A stretch of 64,000 nucleotides of DNA, taken from contig NZ_JBIZWA010000001.1 in assembly GCF_044769865.1 (NCBI RefSeq), forward strand, positions 992,001 through 1,056,000, given 5' to 3'. The stretch's first letter is position 1, and every line of letters begins with the position of its first letter. Positions 32,865 to 41,852 of this stretch are shown piece by piece. Both the position numbers and the translations under genes were made by a program. Source of the DNA: Homoserinimonas sp044769865 (GTDB lineage: Bacteria > Actinomycetota > Actinomycetes > Actinomycetales > Microbacteriaceae). The notes under the pieces are model-generated. The model ran no database searches, was not told where the DNA came from, and saw only the letters and a list, made by a program, of their open reading frames with translations.

Positions 32865-33664
32865 GCATGCCGCGGCGCCGCAAGAAGCACGTCGAGCCGG
32901 AGCATGAGGGCCCAGACGAGCGCTGGATGGCGTCGTACATGGACATGGTCACGGTGCTCATGTGCCTCTTCATCGTGCTCTTCGCGATGTCGGCGGTCGA
33001 CCAGGAGAAGTTCAACGCCCTCAAGAACTCGCTCGCGACGGGGTTCGGCCAGGAGGAATCTGAGAACCGGGATGTCTCGACCGGCGTCGTCGTGCCCGCC
33101 GATCTCGTCTCGGAGGAGGGTGAGGGGTTCACCGACATCCAACTCGCCCTGGAGGAGGTCGAGGAGCTTGAGGCGCTGCGCGAGCAGATCCGCAGCAATC
33201 TCACCGCGAACGGCCTCCAGGACACCGTGTCGTTCACGATCGACGAGCGCGGCCTGACGGTGCGCCTCGTCGGTTCCGAGACCTTCTTCGACACCAACCG
33301 CACGGAGCTCGCCCCGACGGCCGTCGGCGTGCTCAACGCGACCGGTCCCGCCATCGCAAAGAGCCGCTACAGCGTCTCCGTCGAGGGACACGCGGATGCC
33401 CGGCCCTCCGTCGCACCCTTCCCCACCAACTGGGAGCTCGCGTCCGGCCGGGCCACGACGGTGCTGCGGTACCTCGTCGAGGCAACGGGGGTGCCGGCAC
33501 AGCGCATCGGATCGGTCGGCTTCGGTGCGGCGCGGCCACTCGTGCCCGAGACATCCGCCGCGGCGCAGGCCACCAACCGCCGCGTCGACATCGTCGTGCT
33601 GTCGGCCTTGCCCGAGGCGGTGCGCTCACTCATCCCCTCGATCGTCGCGGAGGGCGCCGGTTGA
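32861..33664 (+). CDS. motB: Motor stator protein MotB
   Basis: 267 residues. The single membrane helix is preceded by the ion-carrying Asp28 (SYMDMVTVLMCLFIVLF), and a C-terminal OmpA-like domain (VSVEGHADARPS and NWELASGRATTVLRYL) grips peptidoglycan. Proton use cannot be told from sodium use by eye. Confidence 0.95.
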   Translation: MSMPRRRKKHVEPEHEGPDERWMASYMDMVTVLMCLFIVLFAMSAVDQEKFNALKNSLATGFGQEESENRDVSTGVVVPADLVSEEGEGFTDIQLALEEVEELEALREQIRSNLTANGLQDTVSFTIDERGLTVRLVGSETFFDTNRTELAPTAVGVLNATGPAIAKSRYSVSVEGHADARPSVAPFPTNWELASGRATTVLRYLVEATGVPAQRIGSVGFGAARPLVPETSAAAQATNRRVDIVVLSALPEAVRSLIPSIVAEGAG

Positions 33665-33716
33665 GCTGATCTCGTGACCTGTTGAGTGTGGTTGCCGCAC
33701 CACCGAGAACCGGCGA

Positions 33717-33744
33717 CTTACCGTTCCATGGCGCCTGCCGATAG
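33717..33744 (+). promoter_or_regulatory. Sigma-28 promoter P5, fliM operon
   Basis: CTTA (33717-33720), 16 bases, GCCGATAG (33737-33744). The expected transcription start, six to nine bases on, falls at or next to the GTG at 33753, so the fliM message may have no leader. Confidence 0.85.
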
Positions 33745-33752
33745 TGCTCCTT

Positions 33753-34649
33753 GTGACGGTCCAGAAACATGATGGCGCGAGCGTGTCCTCGCGCACCCAG
33801 GGCACGGTCGAGGTCTACGACTTCCGCCGCCCCACGACGCTCGTGCGCGAACACTCGCGCGTGCTGGAGCTCGCCTTCGAGACCTTCGCCCGCCAGTGGG
33901 GCACGCAGCTCACCGCAAAGGTGCGCGTCTTCTCGCAGGTCACCTGCACGCAGGTGCTGATGTTCACCTACGACGAGTACGCGGCATCCCTCCCGTCGAC
34001 GACGGCCATGGTGCTCGTGACGGTCGAGGGCGTGACGCCTCGCGCGGTCATCCAGTACCCGACATCCGCTGCCCTCACCTGGGTGAGCTGCATGCTTGGC
34101 GGCCGCGGCACGGTCGTGACCGAGGAGCGCCAGTTCACCCAGATCGAGCGTGAGCTGGTCGGCCGCCTCATGGATGACGCGCTCGAAGATCTTCGCTACT
34201 CACTCGGCTCGCTGCTCGTGCGCCGCATCGCGGTGGGTGGCTTCCAATACAACTCGCAGTTCGCGCAGGCCGCCGCAACGACGGATCTCATGATCGTCGC
34301 GAGCTTCACGATCAAGGTCGGCGAGTCGGTCTCGGCCGCGACGGTCGCAATTCCGGCCGAAGTGCTGCTGCCGCAGCTTGGCGAGGCCAACCCCACGAGC
34401 TCGATCGAGGATGCGCCGCGCATCATGCGCGAGCAGGTCGTCTCGACCCCCGTGTCGGTCTCGCTTCGCCTCGAGCCGGCCATGGTGCGGCCCTCAGCCG
34501 TGCTCAACCTCGCGGTGGGCGACATCCTGCCGATCCCACACCCTCAGCACCGCCCGCTCGAGGTCGCCGTCGAGGGCACCCCGCTCGCGCGTGCGGCCGT
34601 CGGGGCCAACGGTTCACGCCTCGCGTGTGTCGTTGTCGGCACCGACTGA
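33753..34649 (+). CDS. fliM: Flagellar motor switch protein FliM
   Basis: About 298 residues. The core begins with YDFRRPTTLVREHSRVLELAFETFARQW, a strongly conserved FliM segment, and ends with a SpoA/FliN-like domain. The N terminus before YDFRR is only about 20 residues and lacks a recognisable CheY-binding peptide. The start is uncertain. GTG 33753 lies where sigma-28 transcription should begin, which would make it leaderless; GTG 33783 is an alternative; GTG 33744 lies inside the -10 and is excluded if P5 is real. First gene of the operon that runs to csrA. Confidence 0.9.
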   Translation: MTVQKHDGASVSSRTQGTVEVYDFRRPTTLVREHSRVLELAFETFARQWGTQLTAKVRVFSQVTCTQVLMFTYDEYAASLPSTTAMVLVTVEGVTPRAVIQYPTSAALTWVSCMLGGRGTVVTEERQFTQIERELVGRLMDDALEDLRYSLGSLLVRRIAVGGFQYNSQFAQAAATTDLMIVASFTIKVGESVSAATVAIPAEVLLPQLGEANPTSSIEDAPRIMREQVVSTPVSVSLRLEPAMVRPSAVLNLAVGDILPIPHPQHRPLEVAVEGTPLARAAVGANGSRLACVVVGTD

Positions 34650-34697
34650 GCCGCCCACCCTTTCGACTTCTTCACCACCACCGCCGGAGAGAACATC

Positions 34698-35405
34698 ATG
34701 GCCACCACGACACCCACCCTTCAGTCCGCCGCAGCCGACGCGCTCGTGCAGCACCTGCCGACGACCGGCATTCTCGTGCCGTCGATGCTGCCGAGTGGCG
34801 TCTCCGCCGCATCGCGCGCCTCGTCGGCGCTGACGGCGTCGTTCGTCGGCGAGCAGGCGGCCGACCTCGCCCTCGTGCTGCTCGACGCGCAGTCCCTCCA
34901 GGAGGCCGCGGGCAGCGACACGGTCGTCTCGAGCGGCGACGTCGTGCGTCCCGCCCTCGAGGCTGCCGCCGAGGTGCTCGGCAGCGGCGTGCTCGGCGAC
35001 GTGTCGGAGTCGGATGCCTCTGCCCTCTTCTCCGACCGCAACAGCACGGTCTTCGAGCTCACCGCCGACGGTGTCGCGGTCGGCTGGTTCGCGATCCGCA
35101 TCCGCGAGGGCGGGGCGGTCGTGGGCGCGAGCCGCAAGTCCAACGAGGAGGTCGTCGGAAAGCTCGGGCGCATCAACAATGTCGAGATGGCGCTCACGGT
35201 CGAGATCGGCCGCACCCGCATGTCGGTGCGCGACGTGCTCGGCCTCGAGCCGGGCGCCGTCATCGAGCTCGACCGCTCCGCCGGCGCCCCCGCCGACATC
35301 CTGCTCAACGGCCGACTGATCGCGCACGGCGAGATCGTCGTGATCGACCAGGACTACGCCGTGCGCATCACCACGATCCTCGACGTCGCCGACGGCCTCA
35401 GCTGA
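34698..35405 (+). CDS. fliN: Flagellar motor switch protein FliN with N-terminal extension
   Basis: 235 residues. The last 85 form the SpoA domain (MALTVEIGRTRMSVRDVLGLEPGAVIELDR and GEIVVIDQDYAVRIT), the normal FliN. The first 140 residues are an extra domain, Ala/Ser-rich with a RKSNEEVVG segment, and recall the FliY arrangement of Bacillus. I see no CheC phosphatase motif in it. The ATG has GGAGAGA upstream. Confidence 0.9.
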   Translation: MATTTPTLQSAAADALVQHLPTTGILVPSMLPSGVSAASRASSALTASFVGEQAADLALVLLDAQSLQEAAGSDTVVSSGDVVRPALEAAAEVLGSGVLGDVSESDASALFSDRNSTVFELTADGVAVGWFAIRIREGGAVVGASRKSNEEVVGKLGRINNVEMALTVEIGRTRMSVRDVLGLEPGAVIELDRSAGAPADILLNGRLIAHGEIVVIDQDYAVRITTILDVADGLS

Positions 35406-35406
35406 C

Positions 35407-35895
35407 ATGGATGCTGTCATGATCGGGCTCCGCGTGCTCGTGAGCCTCGGGGCCGTGCTCGCGCTGCTGTGGTGGCTGCATCGCCGGCTCACCGCCGGCC
35501 CGCGCGCCCGCGCCGCGTCGCCCGTCTCGGTCGTCGCCAAGCAGGGCATCGGGGCAAAGGCATCCGTCGTCGTCATCGATGTCGAGGGCAGCCGGCTCGT
35601 GCTCGGCGTGACCGAGCAATCGGTCAGCGTGCTGCAGTCGGGTGAGACGCCCGCGCCCGCCGTGGAGTTCGCCAAGTCGATGGATGCCGCAACCTCGAGC
35701 GGTCCCGCGCCGATCGAGCTCTTCGGGAGCCCGAAGGGTGCCCAGTTCACGCCGGCCCAGTTTGCCCGTCGAGCGGGGTTCGGTTTCTTCAACCCGACTT
35801 CGCAGGCTCAGTCGGCGCTGGGGTCGCGCGATCGCTGGCGCGATCGCCTTAGCTCCACCGCGCAGGCCGCGACGACCCTCAGGCGTGCACGGTGA
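35407..35895 (+). CDS. fliO: Flagellar export protein FliO
   Basis: 162 residues: one N-terminal membrane helix (VMIGLRVLVSLGAVLALLWWL) and a small cytoplasmic domain with the FliO pattern VVVIDVEGSRLVLGVTEQSV. It helps FliP assemble. It lies between fliN and fliP and overlaps the fliP start by four bases. The C-terminal tail is poorly conserved. Confidence 0.87.
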   Translation: MDAVMIGLRVLVSLGAVLALLWWLHRRLTAGPRARAASPVSVVAKQGIGAKASVVVIDVEGSRLVLGVTEQSVSVLQSGETPAPAVEFAKSMDAATSSGPAPIELFGSPKGAQFTPAQFARRAGFGFFNPTSQAQSALGSRDRWRDRLSSTAQAATTLRRAR

Positions 35896-36692
35896 GAGCA
35901 GTCCCGCCCACGGCGCTGCGCACGGTCGCGTTCGGCGTCGTTGCCGTCGCCGGCCTCGCGGTCGCGATGAACCTCGGGGCGCAGCCGGCCTACGCCGCCC
36001 CCGAGATCAACCCCTTCGACGAGGGCACGCCGGGCGTCTCGGTCGAGATCAACGGCCCCAACGGCACCCCGTCGTCATCGATCGTGACGCTCCTCGGCAT
36101 CACGCTGCTGTCGGTCGCCCCCGCGATCCTGCTCATGATGACGTCGTTCACCAAGATCTTCGTCGTGCTTGCGATGACGCGAAACGCGCTCTCGCTGCCG
36201 AGCATCCCGCCCAACCAGGTGCTCGCCGGCCTCGCGCTCTTCCTCAGCCTGTTCATCATGGCGCCCGTCGTCGGCGAGATGAACGAGGTCGGCGTGCAGC
36301 CATACCTCGCGGGGACCATGACGTTCGGGCAGGCGCTGGAGGCGGCATCCGAACCCCTCCGCGCGTTCATGCTGTCGTTCACCCGCGAGGAGGACCTCGC
36401 CCTCATGACCCGCGCGGCAGGGCTCGAGAACCCGGAGGACCCGTCGACCGTTGAGCTCACGACGCTCATCCCCGCCTTCATGATCTCGGAGCTGCGTGCG
36501 GCCTTCATCATCGGCTTCGTCATCTTCGTGCCGTTCCTCGTGATCGACCTCGTCGTCGCGGCAGCCCTCATGTCGATGGGCATGATGATGCTCCCGCCCG
36601 TCATGATCTCGCTGCCCTTCAAGATCCTGCTCTTCGTGCTGGTCGACGGCTGGGGCCTCATCATCACCTCCCTCATCGAGAGTTACCGCTGA
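35892..36692 (+). CDS. fliP: Flagellar export gate protein FliP
   Basis: 266 residues beginning with GTG, with a cleavable signal peptide (ending near AQPAYAAPE). The family motifs follow: SFTKIFVVLAMTRNALSLPSIPPNQVL and MGMMMLPPVMISLPFKILLFVLVDGW. Five copies form the core of the export channel with FliQ and FliR. Confidence 0.96.
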   Translation: MRAVPPTALRTVAFGVVAVAGLAVAMNLGAQPAYAAPEINPFDEGTPGVSVEINGPNGTPSSSIVTLLGITLLSVAPAILLMMTSFTKIFVVLAMTRNALSLPSIPPNQVLAGLALFLSLFIMAPVVGEMNEVGVQPYLAGTMTFGQALEAASEPLRAFMLSFTREEDLALMTRAAGLENPEDPSTVELTTLIPAFMISELRAAFIIGFVIFVPFLVIDLVVAAALMSMGMMMLPPVMISLPFKILLFVLVDGWGLIITSLIESYR

Positions 36693-36964
36693 TGGATGCC
36701 GGCGCAGTCCTCGACATCGCGATGCAGGGCCTCTTCGTGGCGGCAAAGCTCGCGGCCCCCATCCTCGTGACGGCACTCGTGGTCGGCTTCGCGATCTCGC
36801 TGCTGCAGTCGATCACGCAGATCCAGGAGGTGACCCTCTCGTTCGTGCCCAAGGCCGCGGCGGTCGGCGTCGCCCTCCTCGTGACGGGACACTGGATGAT
36901 CAGCGAGATCATCGGCTTCACCCACCGCATCTTCGACATGATCCCCGCGCTGCTCGGGGGATGA
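36692..36964 (+). CDS. fliQ: Flagellar export gate protein FliQ
   Basis: 90 residues, two membrane helices and the motif LQSITQIQEVTLSFVPKAAAV. It follows fliP with a one-base overlap. Part of the export gate. Confidence 0.95.
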   Translation: MDAGAVLDIAMQGLFVAAKLAAPILVTALVVGFAISLLQSITQIQEVTLSFVPKAAAVGVALLVTGHWMISEIIGFTHRIFDMIPALLGG

Positions 36965-36965
36965 C

Positions 36966-37721
36966 ATGGTGATGCTGGAACTCGCGTGGCTGGAGGCGGT
37001 CATGCTGGCCGCGGTGCGCATGACGGCGTTCATCGTCATCGCGCCACCGTTCTCCTACCGTGCGTTTCCCGCCCGGGTGAAGGCCATGCTCGCGGTCGGG
37101 CTCGCGCTCGCCGTGTCGCCGCGGGTCACCGCCGACTACGTCTCGCTGGATGACGCGGCCTTCTTCGGCGCGCTTGTGCAGGAGATCATCACGGGGGCGC
37201 TGCTCGGATTCCTCGTCTACGTGATCTTCTCGGCCGTGCAGTCGGCGGGAAGCCTCATCGACATGTTCGGTGGCTTCCAGATGGCGCAGGCCTACGACCC
37301 CGGCTCGATGGTCAACGGTGCGCAGTTCTCGCGGCTCTTCCACATGTCGGCGCTCGCCCTCATGATGAGCTCGGGCGCACACCTGCTCATCCTCTCCGGT
37401 CTCACCCGCTCCTTCACCGCCCTGCCCATCGGCGGCGCGATCGACCTCGCGTCCTCGGCCGAGTCCATCGTGCTCGCGGTCTCCGAAATGTTCCTCGCGG
37501 CCGTGCAGATCGCAGGCCCGCTCCTCGTCGTGTTGTTCCTCGCCGACGTCGGGCTCGGGCTCCTCACGCGAGTGGCGCCCGCCCTCAACGCCTTCGCCCT
37601 CGGCTTCCCGCTCAAGATCTTCCTCACGCTCACCCTCGCCGTCGTCGTCTTCGCGGCGCTGCCCGGGGTTGTGGCATCCCTCACCGACGGAGCCGTCGAC
37701 ACGCTCATGGGGGTGAGGTAG
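36966..37721 (+). CDS. fliR: Flagellar export gate protein FliR
   Basis: 251 residues with about six hydrophobic segments, including the conserved PPFSYRAFPARVKAMLAVGLALAVSP region and ALNAFALGFPLKIFLTL. One copy closes the FliP-FliQ assembly. The flhB ATG follows the stop directly. Confidence 0.95.
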   Translation: MVMLELAWLEAVMLAAVRMTAFIVIAPPFSYRAFPARVKAMLAVGLALAVSPRVTADYVSLDDAAFFGALVQEIITGALLGFLVYVIFSAVQSAGSLIDMFGGFQMAQAYDPGSMVNGAQFSRLFHMSALALMMSSGAHLLILSGLTRSFTALPIGGAIDLASSAESIVLAVSEMFLAAVQIAGPLLVVLFLADVGLGLLTRVAPALNAFALGFPLKIFLTLTLAVVVFAALPGVVASLTDGAVDTLMGVR

Positions 37722-38852
37722 ATGGCCGACGAGCCCGCAGGCGAAAAGACAGAACAAGCGACCGAGAAGCGCATGAAAGATGTGCGCGAGAAGGGTCAGC
37801 TCTCCAAGTCGCAGGACCTCACCGCGTGGCTCGGCATCGGAGCCGCCGCCATCATGCTCCCGGCCACCATCGCGCTCGGCTCGACCGCCGCGACGGAGCA
37901 GATGTTCGCGGTCGCGCGCGTGGCCAGCGATGCTGATCCACTCGCCGCAGTCGACGCCCTCTGGAGTGGAATGGGCTCAGTGCTCGCAACGCTCGCGCCC
38001 ATGCTGATCGCCGTGCTCGTGGCCGTCGTCGTCGGCGCCGTCGCGCAGGGCGGTGTGCACCTCAAGAAGTTCAAGCCGAAGATGGAGCAGTTCAACCTCG
38101 TCAAGGGCGTGGGGCGCACCTTCGGCACCCAGGCGCTCTGGCAGGGCGCGAAGGCCCTCATGAAGACCGTCGTCGTGGGTCTCGTGCTCTACTTCGTCAT
38201 CCAGAACCTCATGCCCGTGCTCATGGCATCCGGTGGCAACTCCGTGCACGCCGTGCTCGAAGCCGCCGCCGGGGGCGTCGCCGCAATGCTGCAGTTCGCG
38301 ATCGTCGCGGGGCTCGCGCTCGCCTTCGCCGACGTCTTCGTGGTCATGAAACGCAACCTGAAGAAGACGCGCATGACCAAGAAAGAGGTCAAGGACGAGC
38401 ACAAGAACTCCGACGGCGACCCGCTCATCAAGGGCCAGCGCCGTGCACGCCAGCTCGCCATGAGCCGCAACCGGATGATCGCTGCCATCGGTGATGCCGA
38501 CGTCGTGCTCGTCAACCCCACTCACGTCGCTGTCGCGCTCAAGTACGAGCCGGGCAAGTCCGCGCCCCGGGTCGTCGCGAAGGGCGCGGGCAATATCGCC
38601 GCGCGCATCCGTGAGGAAGCCGAGAAGAAGGGCGTGCCCATGGTGCGCGACGTTCCCCTCGCCCGTGCCCTCCATGAGGCGTGCGAGCTCGGCCAGGAGA
38701 TCCCGGTCGACCACTATGACGCGGTCGCCCGCGTGCTCGCCTTCGTCATGGCGCTCAAGAAGCGCGGCGCTGCCGCGGGCGTCCACAGCATGACGGCGCT
38801 CGCCGGCGCCCCCACACGCAACACCATCACCGCCGCGAAAGGCCTCGCATGA
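37722..38852 (+). CDS. flhB: Flagellar export switch protein FlhB
   Basis: 376 residues: an N-terminal acidic start (MADEPAGEKTEQATEKRMKD), four membrane helices and the cytoplasmic domain with the self-cleavage site NPTH at 265-268. Cleavage after Asn265 allows the change from hook to filament export signalled by FliK. A C-terminal tail of some 30 residues beyond the usual fold is Ala/Gly/Thr-rich. Overlaps flhA by four bases. Confidence 0.96.
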   Translation: MADEPAGEKTEQATEKRMKDVREKGQLSKSQDLTAWLGIGAAAIMLPATIALGSTAATEQMFAVARVASDADPLAAVDALWSGMGSVLATLAPMLIAVLVAVVVGAVAQGGVHLKKFKPKMEQFNLVKGVGRTFGTQALWQGAKALMKTVVVGLVLYFVIQNLMPVLMASGGNSVHAVLEAAAGGVAAMLQFAIVAGLALAFADVFVVMKRNLKKTRMTKKEVKDEHKNSDGDPLIKGQRRARQLAMSRNRMIAAIGDADVVLVNPTHVAVALKYEPGKSAPRVVAKGAGNIAARIREEAEKKGVPMVRDVPLARALHEACELGQEIPVDHYDAVARVLAFVMALKKRGAAAGVHSMTALAGAPTRNTITAAKGLA

Positions 38853-40897
38853 AACAGACAATGAAGATGCTCGCCGTGCCGATCGGTGTGGTCGGCATCA
38901 TCCTGCTCCTCGTTGTGCCCGTGCCGGCGGGGCTGCTCGACATGCTGCTCATCGTGAGCATCCTCTTCGCCCTCGTGATCCTGCTCACGAGCATGTTCGT
39001 CAAGAAGCCGCTCGACTTCTCGGTCTTCCCCTCGCTACTGCTCGTCGCGACGCTCTTCCGCCTCGGCCTCAACGTGGCATCCACCCGCCTCGTGCTCGGT
39101 GACGGCTACGCCGGCCAGGTCATCGAGGCGTTCGGGCACGTCGCCGTCGGCGGCTCGCTCATCATCGGCGCGGTCGTCTTCCTCATCCTCGTCGTCATCC
39201 AGTTCGTCGTCGTCACGAAGGGTGCCGAGCGCGTCGCCGAGGTCGGCGCCCGCTTCACCCTCGACGCCATGCCGGGCAAGCAGATGGCGATCGACGCCGA
39301 CCTCAATGCGGGACTCATCACGGATGTCGAGGCACGCGAGCGCCGGGCATCCGTCGCCGCCGAGGCCGACTTCTACGGCGCGATGGACGGTGCCTCGAAG
39401 TTCGTCAAAGGTGACGCGATCGCCGGCATCGTCATCATCATCATCAACGTCATCGGCGGCATCGCCATCGGCATGGTGCAGCGCGGCATGGAGATCGGCG
39501 AGGCCGTCGAGACCTACACGCTCCTGACGATCGGTGACGGGCTCGTCACGCAGATTCCCGCCCTCCTGATGGCGGTCGCGACGGGCATGATCGTGACGCG
39601 GGCCAACGCCGAGTCCGACATGGGTTCCACGGCCTCGCAGCAGCTCACACAGTCGACGCCCGCGCTGCGCATCGCGGGCGGTGCGGCCATCATCATGGGG
39701 CTCATCCCCGGGATGCCGATCCTCCCCTTCGCGATCGTCGGGATCACGCTCATCATCGCGGCCCAACGGATCAAGGCCTCCGAGAAGGCCAAGGCGCTCG
39801 CCGAGGAACAGGCCGCCCTCGCGCCGGCCGCGCCGAAGGCCGAGACGCCGGAGGAACTCATCGAGCAGATGCGGGTGCACGCGCTCGAGATCCTGCTCGC
39901 GCCCGACCTCGTCGACCTCGTGACGGGCTCATCCGATGACCTCCTCGCCCGTGTGCGGGCGCTCCGTCGCAAGATTGCCTTCGACCTCGGCGTCGTCGTA
40001 CCGCCCGTGCGAACCCGCGACAGCGTCGAGCTGCCCTCGGGCACCTACGTCATCCGCATCGCGGGCGTCGAGGCGGGCCGCGGCATCGCGCCGCGCGGCC
40101 GCGTGCTCGCCCTCGGCGACACCCTCGACTCGCTGCCCGGCACCAGCACGGTCGAGCCCGTCTTCGGGCTCGCGGGCAAGTGGGTGCCCGCCGAGATGCG
40201 GCACAGCGCCGAACTCGCGGGCGCCACCGTGATCGACCGTGTCTCGGTGCTCGTCACGCACCTCTCCTCCCTCGTCACGGGCAATGCAGCCCGCCTCCTC
40301 ACCCGCGAGGATGTGCGCGTGCTCACGGAGGGCGTCAAGAGCGTCAACCCGTCGGCCGTCGACGAGCTCGTGCCGTCACTTCTCAGCCTCGCGGAGGTGC
40401 AGCGCGTGCTGCAGGGCCTTCTCTCGGAGCAGGTCGCCATCAATGACCTTCCCCGCATCTACGAGGCCCTCTCGCTGCGCGCCAAGGTCTCGACCGACCC
40501 CGAGGGGCTCATTGAGGCCGCGCGCCATGCCCTCGGCCCCGCGCTCGTGAGCCGTCACCTCGACGGCGCACTGCTTCGGGTCATCATGATCGACCCCGTG
40601 CTCGAGCAGTCCATGCTCGAGAGCATGCGCCCCTCCGAGCTCGGCACCCAGTTGCTGCTCGACCAGAACGCGATCGAGAACATCCTGAGCTCCCTCAAAG
40701 ACACGGTCGCGCGGCTCGAGGCTGCCGGCAACTCGGCCGTGCTGGTGTGCGCGCCGGCCATCCGTCCCGCCGTGCGCCGCCTCGTCTCCGCCCAGTCGAA
40801 CGGCCTCCCCGTGCTCTCCTACCAGGAGGTCACGACTGCGAATGTCGACATCGAGACTGTGGGGGTGATCCGTGTCTCCGCGCAGATTCCGGCTTGA
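38849..40897 (+). CDS. flhA: Flagellar export gate protein FlhA
   Basis: 682 residues. The N-terminal half has eight membrane helices, the FHIPEP-type motifs SVFPSLLLVATLFRLGLNVASTR and GKQMAIDADLNAGLI, and charged residues thought to carry protons. The C-terminal half is the nine-subunit cytoplasmic ring that docks chaperone-bound cargo. The 3' end overlaps the FlhF-like gene by 26 bases. Confidence 0.96.
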   Translation: MKQTMKMLAVPIGVVGIILLLVVPVPAGLLDMLLIVSILFALVILLTSMFVKKPLDFSVFPSLLLVATLFRLGLNVASTRLVLGDGYAGQVIEAFGHVAVGGSLIIGAVVFLILVVIQFVVVTKGAERVAEVGARFTLDAMPGKQMAIDADLNAGLITDVEARERRASVAAEADFYGAMDGASKFVKGDAIAGIVIIIINVIGGIAIGMVQRGMEIGEAVETYTLLTIGDGLVTQIPALLMAVATGMIVTRANAESDMGSTASQQLTQSTPALRIAGGAAIIMGLIPGMPILPFAIVGITLIIAAQRIKASEKAKALAEEQAALAPAAPKAETPEELIEQMRVHALEILLAPDLVDLVTGSSDDLLARVRALRRKIAFDLGVVVPPVRTRDSVELPSGTYVIRIAGVEAGRGIAPRGRVLALGDTLDSLPGTSTVEPVFGLAGKWVPAEMRHSAELAGATVIDRVSVLVTHLSSLVTGNAARLLTREDVRVLTEGVKSVNPSAVDELVPSLLSLAEVQRVLQGLLSEQVAINDLPRIYEALSLRAKVSTDPEGLIEAARHALGPALVSRHLDGALLRVIMIDPVLEQSMLESMRPSELGTQLLLDQNAIENILSSLKDTVARLEAAGNSAVLVCAPAIRPAVRRLVSAQSNGLPVLSYQEVTTANVDIETVGVIRVSAQIPA

Positions 40898-41843
40898 CGG
40901 CACCTCGCTCGCCGAGCTGCGGCAGCGCGTCACCGAGGAGCACGGCCCGGATGCGCGCATCATCGCGGCGGAGCAGATCACGACCGGCGGCGTCGCGGGC
41001 TTCTTCGCGAGCCGCCGCTTCCAGGTCACGGTCGAGGTTCCCGACGGCCCCACGCCGGCCGCCGATGCTCACGACCTCTCCAGCCGACTGACGGGCATCG
41101 CCGCCCTCCTGGAAGAAGCGGATGCCGCGGAGAGCGTTCTCAGCGGCCCGCCCGTCGGCACGGTGCTGCGTGACGATCCGTTCCGTTCCCGTGCCGCGGC
41201 GTCGTCCCTGCCCGCACCCGCACCCGATCCCACTCCTGTGACCGCCCCCGAACCCGAGCTCGTCTCCACCTCGACCCGCACCTTCGCCGAGGTGCTGGAA
41301 GACCTGCAGGCGGTGACTGACCACGAGCATCCGCCCCTCCCCGGCATGATCACCTCGCGCAGCAGCGGGATCATCGCGCCCATGCCACCCCTCGCCGACG
41401 GGGCGGGAGACCTTGTCGCCGTCATCGGCCTGCCCGCCGACGCACTCGCGGTCGCCAGGGCCATGTCGTTCAGCGTGCAGGCCGAGGTCGTCGTGAGCGG
41501 CGCGGCCCTCGCGGAGGGGCTTGAGCGCCTCGACGGGCGCCGCGACGCCATCACGGCGCGCGCAAAGGCAGTGCAGCGGGAACGCATCGTCGTCGTCGCC
41601 CACGGCATGAGTGCCCACGAGCCGACCCCCGCGCAGGCGCAGGCGCTCGCCGAGCTCAAGCCAGACCAGGTCTGGGTGGCCGTCGACGCGGGACGCAAGC
41701 ACGAAGACACCGCGCGCTGGGTCAAGGCCGTCGGCGCGGTCGTCACCATCGACGCCGTCGCGGCCATCGGGCGGGACGGCACGAGCACTCCCGACACCGT
41801 GCGAGAGCTGGGGATGCCCGTGAGCTGGGTCTACGACGGTTAG
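40872..41843 (+). CDS. FlhF-like pseudo-GTPase
   Basis: 323 residues in the place normally held by flhF, after flhA. The N-terminal 60 residues match the FlhF B-domain (RRFRLDGTSLAELRQRVTEEHGPDARII, GVAGFFASRRFQVTVEV). The C-terminal half still follows the SRP-GTPase outline, ending TVRELGMPVSWVYDG as FlhF and Ffh do (GLPVSYVTDG). The P-loop is gone: where GxxGxGKT is expected the sequence reads VIGLPADALAVA, and the TKxD motif is replaced by TIDAV. I infer it does not bind GTP. FlhF normally sets flagellum position, so this may be a scaffold version. It starts with GTG inside flhA. Confidence 0.68.
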   Translation: MSPRRFRLDGTSLAELRQRVTEEHGPDARIIAAEQITTGGVAGFFASRRFQVTVEVPDGPTPAADAHDLSSRLTGIAALLEEADAAESVLSGPPVGTVLRDDPFRSRAAASSLPAPAPDPTPVTAPEPELVSTSTRTFAEVLEDLQAVTDHEHPPLPGMITSRSSGIIAPMPPLADGAGDLVAVIGLPADALAVARAMSFSVQAEVVVSGAALAEGLERLDGRRDAITARAKAVQRERIVVVAHGMSAHEPTPAQAQALAELKPDQVWVAVDAGRKHEDTARWVKAVGAVVTIDAVAAIGRDGTSTPDTVRELGMPVSWVYDG

Positions 41844-41852
41844 GCTGGAACA

